16,401 nucleotides of DNA from Hyphomonas sp. (GCA_029287305.1 JARFRJ010000417.1:1-16401), one strand, 5' to 3'. Counted from the first letter of the stretch, positions 7,387-15,853 are shown. Translations and numbers: made by a program. The notes: generated by a model not told the origin, from the sequence alone.

Positions 7387-8118
7387 TCAAGCCTTTGTAA
7401 TCGCTGAATTTTGTTTCTCAAACAGTTCATAGCACCCTTTCTCCGCTAGGCGCAACAGCTCATCAAGTTCAGGCCGTGTCATCGGGCGTTCCTCGCCCGT
7501 CCCTTGGACTTCAATAAAACCGCCATCAGAGCTCATCACAACATTCATATCCCCCTCGCCGCCGGAATCTTCTGCATAATCAAGGTCAAGCACAGGTGTG
7601 TCCTTGTAAAGGCCCACCGAGATCGCCGCCGCCTGTTTCCGGATCGGATCAGCACTAATCACGCCTTCTCTTTTCAGATAGCGGCAAGCGATCGCCAGCG
7701 CGATAAAGCCGCCCGTAATCGCCGCTGTGCGTGTGCCGCCATCGGCTTGCAGGACATCGCAATCAATTGTGATCTGATTTTCGCCAAGCGCTTTTAAATC
7801 CACAACAGAGCGCAGCGACCGACCAATCAGGCGTTGTATCTCTTGGGTGCGCCCGGACGGCTTGCCGAGTGAGGCTTCACGCCGGTTCCGGCTATGCGTC
7901 GCGCGCGGCAGCATGCCATATTCCCCGGTCACCCAGCCTTTCTGGGTTCCGCGCATCCAGCCGGGGACTTTATCACTCCAACTGGCTGTGCACAGCACAT
8001 GCGTATGCCCGAATTTCGCAAGACACGAGCCCTCGGCATAGCGTGTGACGCCGGTTTCAAACTGAATATTCCTTAAACTGTCTATGGCGCGGCCTGAAGG
8101 ACGATGAAATACGGTCAT
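7387..8118 (-). CDS. rph: Ribonuclease PH
   Basis: This 243-residue phosphate-dependent exoribonuclease trims the 3' ends of tRNA precursors using inorganic phosphate and releases nucleoside diphosphates. The N-terminus [14 protein letters not shown], the run [20 protein letters not shown], the phosphate-site segment [15 protein letters not shown] at 89-103, and [16 protein letters not shown] at 177-192 with its catalytic aspartates are all intact. The frame extends upstream to 8166, but the start at 8118 has a strong AGGAG six bases before it and matches the family N-terminus, so the longer form is rejected. In many alphaproteobacteria rph lies next to rdgB or hrcA; neither is here. The gene is divergent from cydA across a 280-base gap and convergent with the phosphatase gene. 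Confidence 0.96.
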   Translation of the reverse strand: MTVFHRPSGRAIDSLRNIQFETGVTRYAEGSCLAKFGHTHVLCTASWSDKVPGWMRGTQKGWVTGEYGMLPRATHSRNRREASLGKPSGRTQEIQRLIGRSLRSVVDLKALGENQITIDCDVLQADGGTRTAAITGGFIALAIACRYLKREGVISADPIRKQAAAISVGLYKDTPVLDLDYAEDSGGEGDMNVVMSSDGGFIEVQGTGEERPMTRPELDELLRLAEKGCYELFEKQNSAITKA

Positions 8119-8161
8119 TTTACTCTCCTGATGAGATGAATAGGGCTGATCTGATGTCGCT

Positions 8162-8188
8162 GACAAAGCGCGTTTTCAAGGCTTTGTC
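8162..8188. promoter_or_regulatory. Perfect 8-base inverted repeat upstream of rph
   Basis: GACAAAGC (8162-8169) and GCTTTGTC (8181-8188) are exact inverted copies separated by 11 bases. The element lies 44-70 bases before the rph start on the minus strand. There it could be an operator, or an RNA hairpin if transcription starts further upstream. A TTGTCA on the minus strand lies within one arm and could be a -35 hexamer, but no convincing -10 partner is seen. Confidence 0.3.
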
Positions 8189-8323
8189 TACGACCTATTT
8201 AGCTCAGACACGCTCTAATCTGTCCCTGCACCTGCTGAGTGTGTTTTAGAAGCCAGATGATTTACACGCGGCAAACGCGATGGGTCCAAAGTCTGGCCTG
8301 CTCAAAATTGCCGCAGGACATTT

Positions 8324-8383
8324 TGTCGGATATGAAAATCCTCCGACATAAATAATATCTATGCTTAGGTAGACATAATTTAT
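8324..8383. promoter_or_regulatory. Two tandem inverted repeats in the cydA upstream region
   Basis: The first repeat is TGTCGGA (8324-8330) and TCCGACA (8342-8348), exact over seven bases with an 11-base spacer. The second begins at 8348: ATAAATAATATCTA (8348-8361) and TAGACATAATTTAT (8370-8383) pair at 12 of 14 positions across TGCTTAGG. The second lies 16 to 51 bases before the cydA start, where a promoter or the 5' leader would be. It is AT-rich and does not match the FNR consensus TTGAT-N4-ATCAA. A dimeric redox or stress regulator binding here is plausible but unproven. Confidence 0.4.
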
Positions 8384-8398
8384 ACCAAGGGGGTTCTC

Positions 8399-9805
8399 AT
8401 GGAATTTGACGCGCTTTTGCTTTCGCGTATTCAATTTGGCTTTGTGATCGCTTTCCACATTCTCTTTCCGGCTTTTACTATAGGATTGGCGGCGTTTTTG
8501 GCGGTTTGCGAGGGCCTTTGGCTGCGCACCAAAAAGGACGTCTATAAGCGATTATATTTACACTGGGTGAAGATATTTGCGCTCGCCTTTGCGATGGGTG
8601 TCGTCTCTGGCGTTGTGATGTCTTACCAATTTGGGACGAATTGGTCTGTTTTCTCTGAGAAAACAGGCTCGGTCATGGGGCCATTGCTCGGCTATGAAGT
8701 GTTGACGGCGTTCTTTCTGGAGGCAACCTTTCTTGGCGTCATGCTGTTTGGCTGGAATAAGGTTGGCCGTAAGCTTCACTTCTTCGCCACATGCGCGGTA
8801 GCGGTTGGCACCTCTGTTTCAGCCTTCTGGATTCTCTCAGCCAATAGCTGGATGCAGACCCCGGCGGGCTTTGCGATTGACCCGGTCACAGGGAATTTCT
8901 ATGCCACAGACTGGCTGGCGGTGATTTTCAATCCGAGTTTTCCAAGCCGCCTTGTGCATATGCTCCTAGCCGCTTATGTCACCACGGCGGCGGTGGTTCT
9001 AGCGGCGGGGGCTTGGCAAACCCTGTTCAAGACGTCGACCGAACCAACGCGTATGCAAATGCGCATGGCCGCCCTGACACTGGCCGTTTTGATGCCGGTT
9101 CAGATTTGGGCGGGGCACTGGTCTGGCGAGGTCGCGCATCATTATCAGCCCGCCAAAATTGCCGCCATGGAAGGCTGGTGCGAGACCCGGGAGGTTCAGC
9201 CGACCATCCTGATCGCTTGGCCCGCCAATACCGAATGTGGTCTTGAAGGGATCGGTATTCCCGGGACCAGTTCGGTCTTATTCTCAACGGATGAGCCGTT
9301 AAAGGGCTTGGATGCCTTTGCAGCGAGTGAAACCCCGCCTGTCTGGCCGGTCTTTTGGAGTTTTCGGATTATGGTCGGCGCAGGCCTCATTATGCTCTTG
9401 CTTGGCTTTTGGGGGCTGTTTTTATGGGCGCGGGGTCGGATCGATAAGCCGGGGCTTTTCCATTGGATTGCGGTGCCGAGCGGCTCGCTCGGCTTTATTG
9501 CTGTAATCACGGGCTGGATGGTCGCTGAAATTGGCCGCCAGCCTTACACGGTCTATGGCGTTTTGCGCACCGCCGACAGCCTGTCTCCGGTGACTGCCGG
9601 TCAGGTTGCAACCTCTCTCCTCGTCTTTATGGTGGTCTATGCCATCATCTTTACCGCAGGGTCTATCTATATGGCGCGGATTGCGACACGCGGCTTTGCC
9701 GATGATGGATTTGAGCCCCTAGACCGCGCGCCTGGAACGCCGCTTGGCGTCGTGCGCGAACCCGCAATGATCCCCCCCGTGCCAGAAGGAGCCAGCCATG
9801 TTTGA
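8399..9805 (+). CDS. cydA: Cytochrome bd-type quinol oxidase subunit I (short Q-loop)
   Basis: This 468-residue inner-membrane subunit carries the haems and oxidises quinol, reducing oxygen to water with high affinity. Conserved haem residues are visible: H20 in FHILFPAFTIG, E100 and E108 in GYEVLTAFFLEATF, H187 in RLVHMLL, and M325 in FWSFRIMVG. The GRQP motif is at 379-382. The Q-loop begins GHWSGEV at 239-245 and keeps K253 and E258 of KIAAMEG, the counterparts of quinol-binding K252 and E257 in E. coli. The stretch up to the next helix is much shorter than in E. coli CydA, so this is the short Q-loop class that includes CioA-type cyanide-insensitive oxidases. The ATG at 8399 follows an AGGGGG ribosome-binding site. 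The gene overlaps cydB by eight bases. Confidence 0.96.
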   Translation: MEFDALLLSRIQFGFVIAFHILFPAFTIGLAAFLAVCEGLWLRTKKDVYKRLYLHWVKIFALAFAMGVVSGVVMSYQFGTNWSVFSEKTGSVMGPLLGYEVLTAFFLEATFLGVMLFGWNKVGRKLHFFATCAVAVGTSVSAFWILSANSWMQTPAGFAIDPVTGNFYATDWLAVIFNPSFPSRLVHMLLAAYVTTAAVVLAAGAWQTLFKTSTEPTRMQMRMAALTLAVLMPVQIWAGHWSGEVAHHYQPAKIAAMEGWCETREVQPTILIAWPANTECGLEGIGIPGTSSVLFSTDEPLKGLDAFAASETPPVWPVFWSFRIMVGAGLIMLLLGFWGLFLWARGRIDKPGLFHWIAVPSGSLGFIAVITGWMVAEIGRQPYTVYGVLRTADSLSPVTAGQVATSLLVFMVVYAIIFTAGSIYMARIATRGFADDGFEPLDRAPGTPLGVVREPAMIPPVPEGASHV

Positions 9806-10856
9806 TTTTATTGATCTACCCCTGCTCTGGGCCATTCTTATTGCTGTTGGTGTGCTTATGTACGTCCTGCTGGATGGGTTCGATCTTGGCGTTGGCATTC
9901 TGACATCCCGGGCAAGCAGCGAAGATGAGCGCAATATGATGACGGCGACGATTGAGCCGGTCTGGGACGGGAATGAAACCTGGTTGATTATTGGCGGCGG
10001 CGGCCTCTTCGCAGCCTTCCCGAAAGCCTATGCCATACTCATGCCCGCCTTTTATCTGCCCCTTTTGATCATGCTGGCCGCGCTGATCTTCAGAGGTGTG
10101 GCGTTTGAATTTCGTCATAAAGCGGTTCGACCTGCGACCAAAACCTTCTGGAACAGTGCCTTTTGGAGCGGCTCACTTATCGCCGCTTTCTCGCAGGGCA
10201 TCATGCTGGGGGCCCTGATCCAGGGCGTGAATGTCGTCGATGGAGCTTGGGGAGGGGGGTCCTTCAACTGGCTCACCCCGTTCAGCCTTCTGACAGGCTT
10301 TGCGGTCACTATTGGCTATATTCTGCTTGGTGCGTGCTGGCTGATCCTGAAAACTGAAAATGGGCTGCAGGAAAGAGCTTTGAAATGGGCCAAGCTCTCC
10401 CTTTTGGCTGTGTCCATCTGTTTTGCGCTGGTCAGTCTCGCGACGCTTTTATCCAATCCGCAAATTGTTGCGCGCTGGGGTATGACCTTAGGCGAGCTGA
10501 ATTTTGGGCGTATGGCTTTGCTGGCACCTGTGCCTTTGTTGGGCCTCTTATTGTGCGGTCTGCTGTGGCGCGATATCAGCCGATTAAGCGCGGATAAAGA
10601 GGCTGCGCCGCATTGGCGGGGTTTTCTTTATACAGCGGGCATTTTCCTGACGGGCTATCTGGGGCTCGGCATCTCGCTTCTGCCCTATATCGTCCCTTTC
10701 GAAGTGACGATTTGGGAAGCAGCGGCGCGCGATAATGCGCTGGCCTTCATGGCGGTGGGCGCGGTGATCATGCTGCCAATTATTCTGGCTTATACCGCCT
10801 ATGTATATTCCCTGTTTTGGGGGAAGGTGAAGCCCGGCGATGGCTATCATGCCTAG
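9798..10856 (+). CDS. cydB: Cytochrome bd-type quinol oxidase subunit II
   Basis: This 352-residue hydrophobic subunit forms the heterodimer with CydA and lacks haem-binding duties of its own in the classical E. coli scheme. The first helix includes LLDGFDLGVG at about 24-33, and PVWDGNETWLIIGGG follows at 54-68; both are hallmarks of CydB. The rest contains seven to eight further hydrophobic segments. The ATG at 9798 lies inside the end of cydA and is preceded by AAGGAG (9786-9791), so translation is probably coupled. The length is nearer to CioB-like proteins than to the 379-residue E. coli protein, consistent with the short Q-loop of CydA. It is followed by an overlapping small subunit gene. 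Confidence 0.96.
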   Translation: MFDFIDLPLLWAILIAVGVLMYVLLDGFDLGVGILTSRASSEDERNMMTATIEPVWDGNETWLIIGGGGLFAAFPKAYAILMPAFYLPLLIMLAALIFRGVAFEFRHKAVRPATKTFWNSAFWSGSLIAAFSQGIMLGALIQGVNVVDGAWGGGSFNWLTPFSLLTGFAVTIGYILLGACWLILKTENGLQERALKWAKLSLLAVSICFALVSLATLLSNPQIVARWGMTLGELNFGRMALLAPVPLLGLLLCGLLWRDISRLSADKEAAPHWRGFLYTAGIFLTGYLGLGISLLPYIVPFEVTIWEAAARDNALAFMAVGAVIMLPIILAYTAYVYSLFWGKVKPGDGYHA

Positions 10857-11004
10857 AGATTGGTTGCAGCCCACTGGCCCGGATGATGAAGGAGACGAGC
10901 CGCCTGTTCATATGCGCTGGCTCTGGTTTATCGGTATCAGTATTGCCAGTGCGCTGGTGGTGATCACGCTGGCCTATATCCTGCGCGGCTTTCTGTTCCT
11001 GTAA
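10840..11004 (+). CDS. DUF2474-like small subunit of cytochrome bd oxidase (CydX-like), 54 residues
   Basis: A short ORF from ATG 10840 to TAA 11002-11004 overlaps the last 17 bases of cydB. It begins with about 24 polar, acidic residues (including PDDEGDEPP) and then one strong membrane helix, MRWLWFIGISIASALVVIT, ending in LAYILRGFLFL. The pattern RxxWFxG...A...LR near a bd oxidase operon end is that of DUF2474 proteins, which accompany CioAB-type oxidases. By analogy with CydX of E. coli it may stabilise the oxidase, but that is inference. A second ATG at 10849 would give 51 residues; the first is preferred because a GGTGA lies about nine bases upstream. Position, overlap, and a single helix make this a confident gene call even though it is short. 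Confidence 0.78.
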   Translation: MAIMPRDWLQPTGPDDEGDEPPVHMRWLWFIGISIASALVVITLAYILRGFLFL

Positions 11005-11019
11005 AGCGCCTATTTTTTT
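10987..11019 (+). terminator. Probable Rho-independent terminator of the cyd operon
   Basis: GGCTTT (10987-10992) can pair with AAAGC and an adjacent C (11003-11010, one bulge) across a 10-base loop, and a run of seven T follows at 11013-11019. The stem overlaps the stop codon of the small subunit gene. The stem is short, so strength is uncertain. Confidence 0.45.
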
Positions 11020-11103
11020 GGAGCGGATACGAGCAAAATGAACCGTTTGTGTGGCACGAATGGCGCAAACCGGCGCATTTAGGTTCACTCCATCCTAAAG
11101 GCG

Positions 11104-11643
11104 TTAAACGTCTTTTGAAGCTTGGCGGGCCGCGCTGAATGTATGTGCCGCGGCGATAAAGCTTGAAAGAGCGAGGGCAAAAGACAACAGCGCATTATAG
11201 CCCGCCATGGACACACCAAAAAGACGCCAAGGGGCCTCATCACAGGCAATGACTGTTTTGGGCGTATCGAGACTGGCCAATAAATCAATATCCTCAAAAT
11301 TAGACAGGCCAGTTGCCGAACATCCACTTGGCCCTTGCCAGAATTTCCACTCAACGCCTGCATGATAGGCGGCCACCACCAAGCTCGTGGTAAAGACCAA
11401 GGCCAGCATGATATTTAACGCAACCAGAAATCGGTCAGAGGGTTTATGCTGCCACAAAGCCAGCCCAACCACGCCCATCATAATGGCTGACCAGTAAATA
11501 TCCCTTTGGCGCAAGCAGAGTGAGCAAGGGGGCAGATCGCCCAGAATTTCAAAGGCATGTGCCCCCGCCAGTATAATAAGCGATGACAGGATAAGGACAA
11601 TGGGCCAGGAAGGACCGGAAAGGGCGCGCGTTAAAACAGACAT
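11104..11643 (-). CDS. dsbB: Disulfide bond formation protein B
   Basis: This 179-residue inner-membrane protein reoxidises the periplasmic thiol oxidase DsbA and passes the electrons to quinone. The first periplasmic pair C40-x2-C43 lies in PPCSLCLRQR, with the arginine that follows in conserved position. The second pair is C108 (GPSGCSATG) and C134 (VIACDEAPW). Four hydrophobic segments surround them, at about 13-30, 50-65, 72-92 and 145-167. The ending FGVSMAGYNAL is typical of alphaproteobacterial DsbB. Both cysteine pairs are intact, so it should be active. No dsbA is in the window. It runs against the cyd operon, whose products oxidise the quinol that DsbB would generate. The ribosome-binding site is poor; the ATG at 11643 fits the family N-terminus. 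Confidence 0.92.
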   Translation of the reverse strand: MSVLTRALSGPSWPIVLILSSLIILAGAHAFEILGDLPPCSLCLRQRDIYWSAIMMGVVGLALWQHKPSDRFLVALNIMLALVFTTSLVVAAYHAGVEWKFWQGPSGCSATGLSNFEDIDLLASLDTPKTVIACDEAPWRLFGVSMAGYNALLSFALALSSFIAAAHTFSAARQASKDV

Positions 11644-11702
11644 GTTGAATTATCTCAAAGCCTAGCAGAGATCACAATGCGACGATTAAGCCGGCTCGCC
11701 TG

Positions 11703-11731
11703 TTTTATAAAACACCCGCCTGTTTCCGGGT
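11703..11731 (-). terminator. Possible terminator after cysQ
   Basis: Read on the minus strand, ACCCG and CGGGT form a five-base stem (11731-11727 with 11718-11714) around an eight-base loop, followed by GTTTTATAAAA. It lies 18-46 bases downstream of the cysQ stop, where a terminator for the glmM-cysQ transcript would be expected. The stem is short, so this is tentative. Confidence 0.4.
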
Positions 11732-11748
11732 CTGATATCCGCCTCGTT

Positions 11749-12540
11749 TCAGTTTGGCGTCACATCACCATAGACGATAAAATGCGGATTATCATAGCCC
11801 CGCTCTGTTTTTCCATAATATAGAGGGGCGCCATCGGCCTGCAAGACCCGTCCGCCTGCCGCTTCAACGACCGCTTGACCGGCAGCGGTGTCCCACTCCA
11901 TTGTCCGCCCCATGCGTGGATAGAGGTCCGCCTCTCCTGCGGCGATGAGACAGAATTTCAATGAGGACCCGGCTGAAATAATCTCTGTAACCGGATATTT
12001 TTTCAAGAAGATATCTGTTTCATGCGTCCGGTGCGATTTGGAGGCAATTGCTGTTATCCCATCTGCCACACCGCGAATGCGAAGGACGCTGCGGTCTGTA
12101 TTCGGTAAAAGCTGGTGATCGGGTGTTGTCTCGGCTTGCCAGGCGGAGTGGGTATTTTCAGCCACAAATAGACGATTGAGCGCAGGGGCATAGACAACCC
12201 CCATAATAGGGCGGCCATGTTCAATCAGCGCAATATTAACGGTAAACTCATCGCGCTTATTAATAAATTCCTTCGTTCCGTCCAAGGGATCGACCAAAAG
12301 AAACCGCGTGCCGATTTGCGGGATGTTGCCTGCCGAAACAGCCTCCTCGGCCAATACCGGAATATCCGGGCAAAGCTCCGCCAAGCGTTCCAGAATATAG
12401 TGCTCTGCTGTCTCATCGGCCAACGTCACAGGCGAGGTATCGGACTTATGGGCCACGTCAAAATCAGAGGCGTAAATCTGCATGATCAGGTGGCCAGCAT
12501 GTAGGGCGATATCGACTAAATTCTCACTGGTTAAAGACAT
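11749..12540 (-). CDS. cysQ: 3'(2'),5'-bisphosphate nucleotidase
   Basis: This 263-residue magnesium-dependent phosphatase of the inositol monophosphatase superfamily converts PAP to AMP (and PAPS to APS), keeping sulfate assimilation and sulfotransfer by-products in check. The metal-binding motifs are complete: AEE at 64-66, DPLDGT at 84-89 followed by KEF, and WDTAAG at 216-221 with D217. SAGSSLKFCLIAAGEADLYPR at 189-209 is located only approximately here; its GSSLKF core is characteristic of CysQ rather than of SuhB. The start at 12540 has GAGGT about five bases upstream. The gene begins 44 bases after the glmM stop on the same strand and is probably transcribed with it. An inositol monophosphatase is the main alternative but fits less well. 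Confidence 0.93.
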   Translation of the reverse strand: MSLTSENLVDIALHAGHLIMQIYASDFDVAHKSDTSPVTLADETAEHYILERLAELCPDIPVLAEEAVSAGNIPQIGTRFLLVDPLDGTKEFINKRDEFTVNIALIEHGRPIMGVVYAPALNRLFVAENTHSAWQAETTPDHQLLPNTDRSVLRIRGVADGITAIASKSHRTHETDIFLKKYPVTEIISAGSSLKFCLIAAGEADLYPRMGRTMEWDTAAGQAVVEAAGGRVLQADGAPLYYGKTERGYDNPHFIVYGDVTPN

Positions 12541-12584
12541 AAGACCTCATTTGATGATTGGATATGAATTGGCTTCGACACGCT

Positions 12585-13931
12585 CTAGCTAGCTTTGCGT
12601 ACCGCGTCGGCCACTTTCTCGACCGCATCGCGCATCAGAGCGGGGTCTTCAGCTTCGGCCATGACGCGGATCAAGGGCTCTGTGCCTGATTTTCGAATGA
12701 CGAGGCGCCCTTTCTTGCCCAAATCCTGTTTTGTGCGCTCAATTACCGATTTAACCGTTTCATTCTGCAAAGGGTCTTTATGGCGATAGCGTATATTGAT
12801 CAGCTTTTGCGGAACCGGGACAAATGCATGCGCCAGATCAGACAAGGGTTTGTCCTGCTCGACCATAATGGCGAGGATCTGCAGCGCGGCAATCAACCCG
12901 TCCCCAGTTGTTGAGAAATCAGAAAAAATAATATGCCCCGATTGCTCACCGCCTAAATTCAAGCCATCGGCCCGCATTTTCTCAACCACATAACGATCCC
13001 CGACCTTCGTGCGATGCAAGGTAAGGCCAAGGCTCTCAACATAACGCTCCAGCCCCAGATTGGACATAATTGTGGTCACAAGGCCGGCTTTGGTCAGTTT
13101 TTCTTTTTTGCGCCAATTCGCGGCGAGTAAGGCAAGGATTTGATCGCCATCAATCTCGCGCGCCTTTTCATCCAGAATGATACAACGATCCGCGTCTCCA
13201 TCAAGCGCGACACCAATATCCGCACGATACTTGATCACCGCCTCTTTGACAGCGCGCAAATCGGTTGAGCCAACCTCCTGATTGATATTGAAGCCGTCTG
13301 GCGCGACCCCAATCGGAATGACCTCCGCGCCCAATTCATATAGCGCTTTGGGGGCAACTTTGTAGCCCGCTCCATTGGCGCAATCAATCACAACACGCAA
13401 GCCTGACAGGCGCATACGGCGCGGGAAGGTAGATTTGACAATCTCGATATAGCGCGATGTTGCCTCATCAATTCTCAGCGTACGGCCAAGCTTGTCAGGG
13501 GCGGCAAGGTTTTCGCCCAGTGGCTTATCCATACAGGCTTCAATATCAATTTCAATCTGATCGGAAAGTTTATAGCCATCCGGTCCAAACAGTTTCAACC
13601 CATTATCATCATAGCTATTATGCGAGGCGGAAATCATCACGCCCAAATCCGCGCGTAAAGAGCGGGTCATCATCGCAACACCCGGCGTCGGCAAAGGTCC
13701 AAACAGGGTCACATCCATCCCAACAGAGGTAAAGCCGGCAACCAGAGCCGGTTCCACCATATAACCGGACAGGCGGGTATCCTTGCCGATCACAACCGAA
13801 TGGCGACGTGCACCGCCCCGTTTAAAATAACGCCCGGCTGCCATGCCAAGACGCATGGCAATCTCCGGTGTCATCACACCCTGATTGGCTTTGCCTCTAA
13901 TGCCATCTGTCCCAAAATATTTCCGGACCAT
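12585..13931 (-). CDS. glmM: Phosphoglucosamine mutase
   Basis: This 448-residue alpha-D-phosphohexomutase converts glucosamine-6-phosphate to glucosamine-1-phosphate for UDP-GlcNAc, peptidoglycan and lipopolysaccharide synthesis. The N-terminus [11 protein letters not shown] is diagnostic. The phosphorylated serine is S103 in [18 protein letters not shown]; the usual proline after SASHN is serine here, a change outside the catalytic residue. The magnesium site DGDADR is at 244-249, the sugar-binding loop GEQSGH is intact, and the phosphate-binding [14 protein letters not shown] ends the protein. The start has AGGTG seven bases upstream. The gene is followed by cysQ and is divergent from glmS, whose product supplies its substrate. 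Confidence 0.97.
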   Translation of the reverse strand: MVRKYFGTDGIRGKANQGVMTPEIAMRLGMAAGRYFKRGGARRHSVVIGKDTRLSGYMVEPALVAGFTSVGMDVTLFGPLPTPGVAMMTRSLRADLGVMISASHNSYDDNGLKLFGPDGYKLSDQIEIDIEACMDKPLGENLAAPDKLGRTLRIDEATSRYIEIVKSTFPRRMRLSGLRVVIDCANGAGYKVAPKALYELGAEVIPIGVAPDGFNINQEVGSTDLRAVKEAVIKYRADIGVALDGDADRCIILDEKAREIDGDQILALLAANWRKKEKLTKAGLVTTIMSNLGLERYVESLGLTLHRTKVGDRYVVEKMRADGLNLGGEQSGHIIFSDFSTTGDGLIAALQILAIMVEQDKPLSDLAHAFVPVPQKLINIRYRHKDPLQNETVKSVIERTKQDLGKKGRLVIRKSGTEPLIRVMAEAEDPALMRDAVEKVADAVRKAS

Positions 13932-14023
13932 GGATATACACCTGATTTGATTTATCTTATCTGTTTAAGGCTTTAGTGGGTCTCAATGCCCTTGTCCTGC
14001 AGAAAAAGCAAGAGGAGCCAGTC
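13932..14023. promoter_or_regulatory. Shared divergent control region of glmM and glmS
   Basis: This 92-base gap must hold the translation signals for both glmM (minus) and glmS (plus), and probably both promoters. The AGGTG for glmM lies at its left end and AGAGGAG (14011-14017) for glmS at its right end. A TTGATT at 13947-13952 could be a glmS -35 element, but the downstream -10 is poor. No glmS ribozyme or other riboswitch structure is recognisable, and the gap is too short for one. Confidence 0.45.
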
Positions 14024-15853
14024 ATGTGCGGTATTATCGGGATTTTGGGAGAAACGCCCGTTGTGCCAAGACTTCTGGAAGCGCTGCACAGGCTTGAATA
14101 TCGCGGCTATGATAGCGCCGGAATTGCGGTCCATGCAGAAAATGGCCAATTAATACGTCGGCGCGCGGCTGGAAAGCTCGCCAATCTGCGCACAGCTTTG
14201 CAAGCGGAGCCCGTAAGCGCCACCTCTGGCATGGGGCACACACGCTGGGCCACACATGGCCCCCCGACCCAACAGAACGCGCATCCGCACAAGGCAGACG
14301 GCGTTATGGTTGTGCATAATGGCATTATTGAGAATTTCCGCCAATTGCGCACCGAACTGGAAGCCAAAGGCCATAAGTGCGAAACCGATACGGATACAGA
14401 GACAATCGCCAAGCTGATTGCGGTTGAAAGGCAAGAGGGCACCTCGCCCAAAGAGGCCGTTCATCGCGTCCTGAAACGTCTGGACGGGGCGTTTGCGATT
14501 GTTGTGATGTTTGCAGGGGAGGAAGATTTACTGATCGGCGCGCGCAAAGGCTCGCCGCTTGTCATCGGTATTGGCGAGCGGGAAATGTATCTCGGGTCGG
14601 ATGCCATCGCCCTAGCCCCTTTCACCCCCCGCATTGTCTATCTGGAAGAGGGGGATTGGTGCGCCCTGACCCATCATAGCTATGAGGTTTTCGGCTCTGA
14701 TGGCACGCCGCAAACCCGCCCCGAAACCCTTATGACCATGGCTGTGACGACAGTGGATAAAGGAAATTACCGCCATTTTATGCAAAAGGAAATTTATGAT
14801 CAGGCCGAAGCAAGCGCGCGCACGCTTGGCCATTATATTGATGCAGATAAGGCGAGGGTCGCGTTCCCACAATTAAGCCGCCGCGATCTGCAAGAGGTCA
14901 CGCAGATTCAGATTATCGCCTGTGGCACGTCCTTCTATACGGGCATGGTGGCTCAGTATTGGCTGGAGCAGATTGCCCGGCTGCCTGTAAAAACCGATAT
15001 CGCATCAGAGTTTCGTTATCGCGACCCGCAATTCGCCCCGAATACACTTGCCATTTTTATCTCCCAATCGGGTGAAACCGCCGATACTTTGGCGGCCCTT
15101 CGCTATTGTCGTGCTGCGGGCCTGAAAACGGCAGGTCTTGTCAATGTGACCACATCGAGCATTGCCCGCGAGGTTGATTTTGTCATCCCGATTTTTGCGG
15201 GCCCTGAAATTGGTGTGGCCTCCACCAAGGCCTTCACCTCTTTTTTATGCGCCCTTGCCTGTTTTACACTCTATTTGGCCAAGGCCAGAGGCAAGCTGAC
15301 GCAAGATCAGGAAAGCAGCTATATTGAGGCGCTGGAGGGTTTGCCGCGTCTTATCAATCAAGTCCTGACCCTTATTCCTGAATTTGAACGATTGGCCCGC
15401 GATCTCGTCAAGGCCCGCGACATCCTCTATCTTGGGCGCGGCGTGCATTATCCGATTGCTTTGGAGGGCGCGCTAAAACTGAAAGAGATTAGCTATATCC
15501 ATGCTGAAGGCTATGCCGCCGGCGAGCTGAAACATGGGCCAATTGCCCTCATTGATGAAGAAACTCCGGTTATTTTTGTCGCCCCGGAAGATGCGCTTTT
15601 TGATAAATCTCTCTCCAATTTACAAGAAGTGGCGGCGCGGCGCGGTGCTGTGATTTTACTGTCCAATGCCAAAGGTATTGAAAAAGCAGGTGACGCCCCT
15701 GCGCATAGTGTTGAAATTCCCGATTGCCCGGACTTTATCGCCCCGATCCTCTATGCGGTGCCCGTACAATTATTGGCCTATCATATCGCGGTGGAGAAAG
15801 GCACAGACGTCGACCAGCCGCGCAATCTGGCTAAATCTGTTACCGTGGAGTAG
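14024..15853 (+). CDS. glmS: Glutamine--fructose-6-phosphate aminotransferase (isomerising)
   Basis: This 609-residue enzyme makes glucosamine-6-phosphate from fructose-6-phosphate and glutamine, the first step of hexosamine synthesis. After removal of Met1 the N-terminal nucleophile is the cysteine of MCGIIGILG. The glutaminase domain shows YRGYDSAGIA, HTRWATHG and VVHNGIIENF. Two sugar-isomerase domains follow, with SQSGETADTLAALR in the first and HAEGYAAGELKHGPIALI in the second. The C-terminus DVDQPRNLAKSVTVE is the conserved tail that covers the active site. The length is usual. The frame is open upstream to 13976, but the catalytic cysteine must be at position 2, and AGAGGAG lies six bases before the ATG at 14024, so this start is firm. 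Confidence 0.98.
   Translation: MCGIIGILGETPVVPRLLEALHRLEYRGYDSAGIAVHAENGQLIRRRAAGKLANLRTALQAEPVSATSGMGHTRWATHGPPTQQNAHPHKADGVMVVHNGIIENFRQLRTELEAKGHKCETDTDTETIAKLIAVERQEGTSPKEAVHRVLKRLDGAFAIVVMFAGEEDLLIGARKGSPLVIGIGEREMYLGSDAIALAPFTPRIVYLEEGDWCALTHHSYEVFGSDGTPQTRPETLMTMAVTTVDKGNYRHFMQKEIYDQAEASARTLGHYIDADKARVAFPQLSRRDLQEVTQIQIIACGTSFYTGMVAQYWLEQIARLPVKTDIASEFRYRDPQFAPNTLAIFISQSGETADTLAALRYCRAAGLKTAGLVNVTTSSIAREVDFVIPIFAGPEIGVASTKAFTSFLCALACFTLYLAKARGKLTQDQESSYIEALEGLPRLINQVLTLIPEFERLARDLVKARDILYLGRGVHYPIALEGALKLKEISYIHAEGYAAGELKHGPIALIDEETPVIFVAPEDALFDKSLSNLQEVAARRGAVILLSNAKGIEKAGDAPAHSVEIPDCPDFIAPILYAVPVQLLAYHIAVEKGTDVDQPRNLAKSVTVE

Noticed and set aside
8119..8166. Extended RNase PH N-terminus
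   Set aside because: The extra 16 residues are not part of the family and overlap the strong AGGAG that serves the start at 8118.
8206..8216. GACACGCTCTA occurring near 8206 and again near 12577 as a repeat family
   Set aside because: An 11-base match between two places in 16 kb is common by chance and the flanks do not match.
13976..14023. Extended GlmS N-terminus
   Set aside because: The catalytic cysteine must follow the initiator methionine; an N-terminal extension would block the glutaminase.
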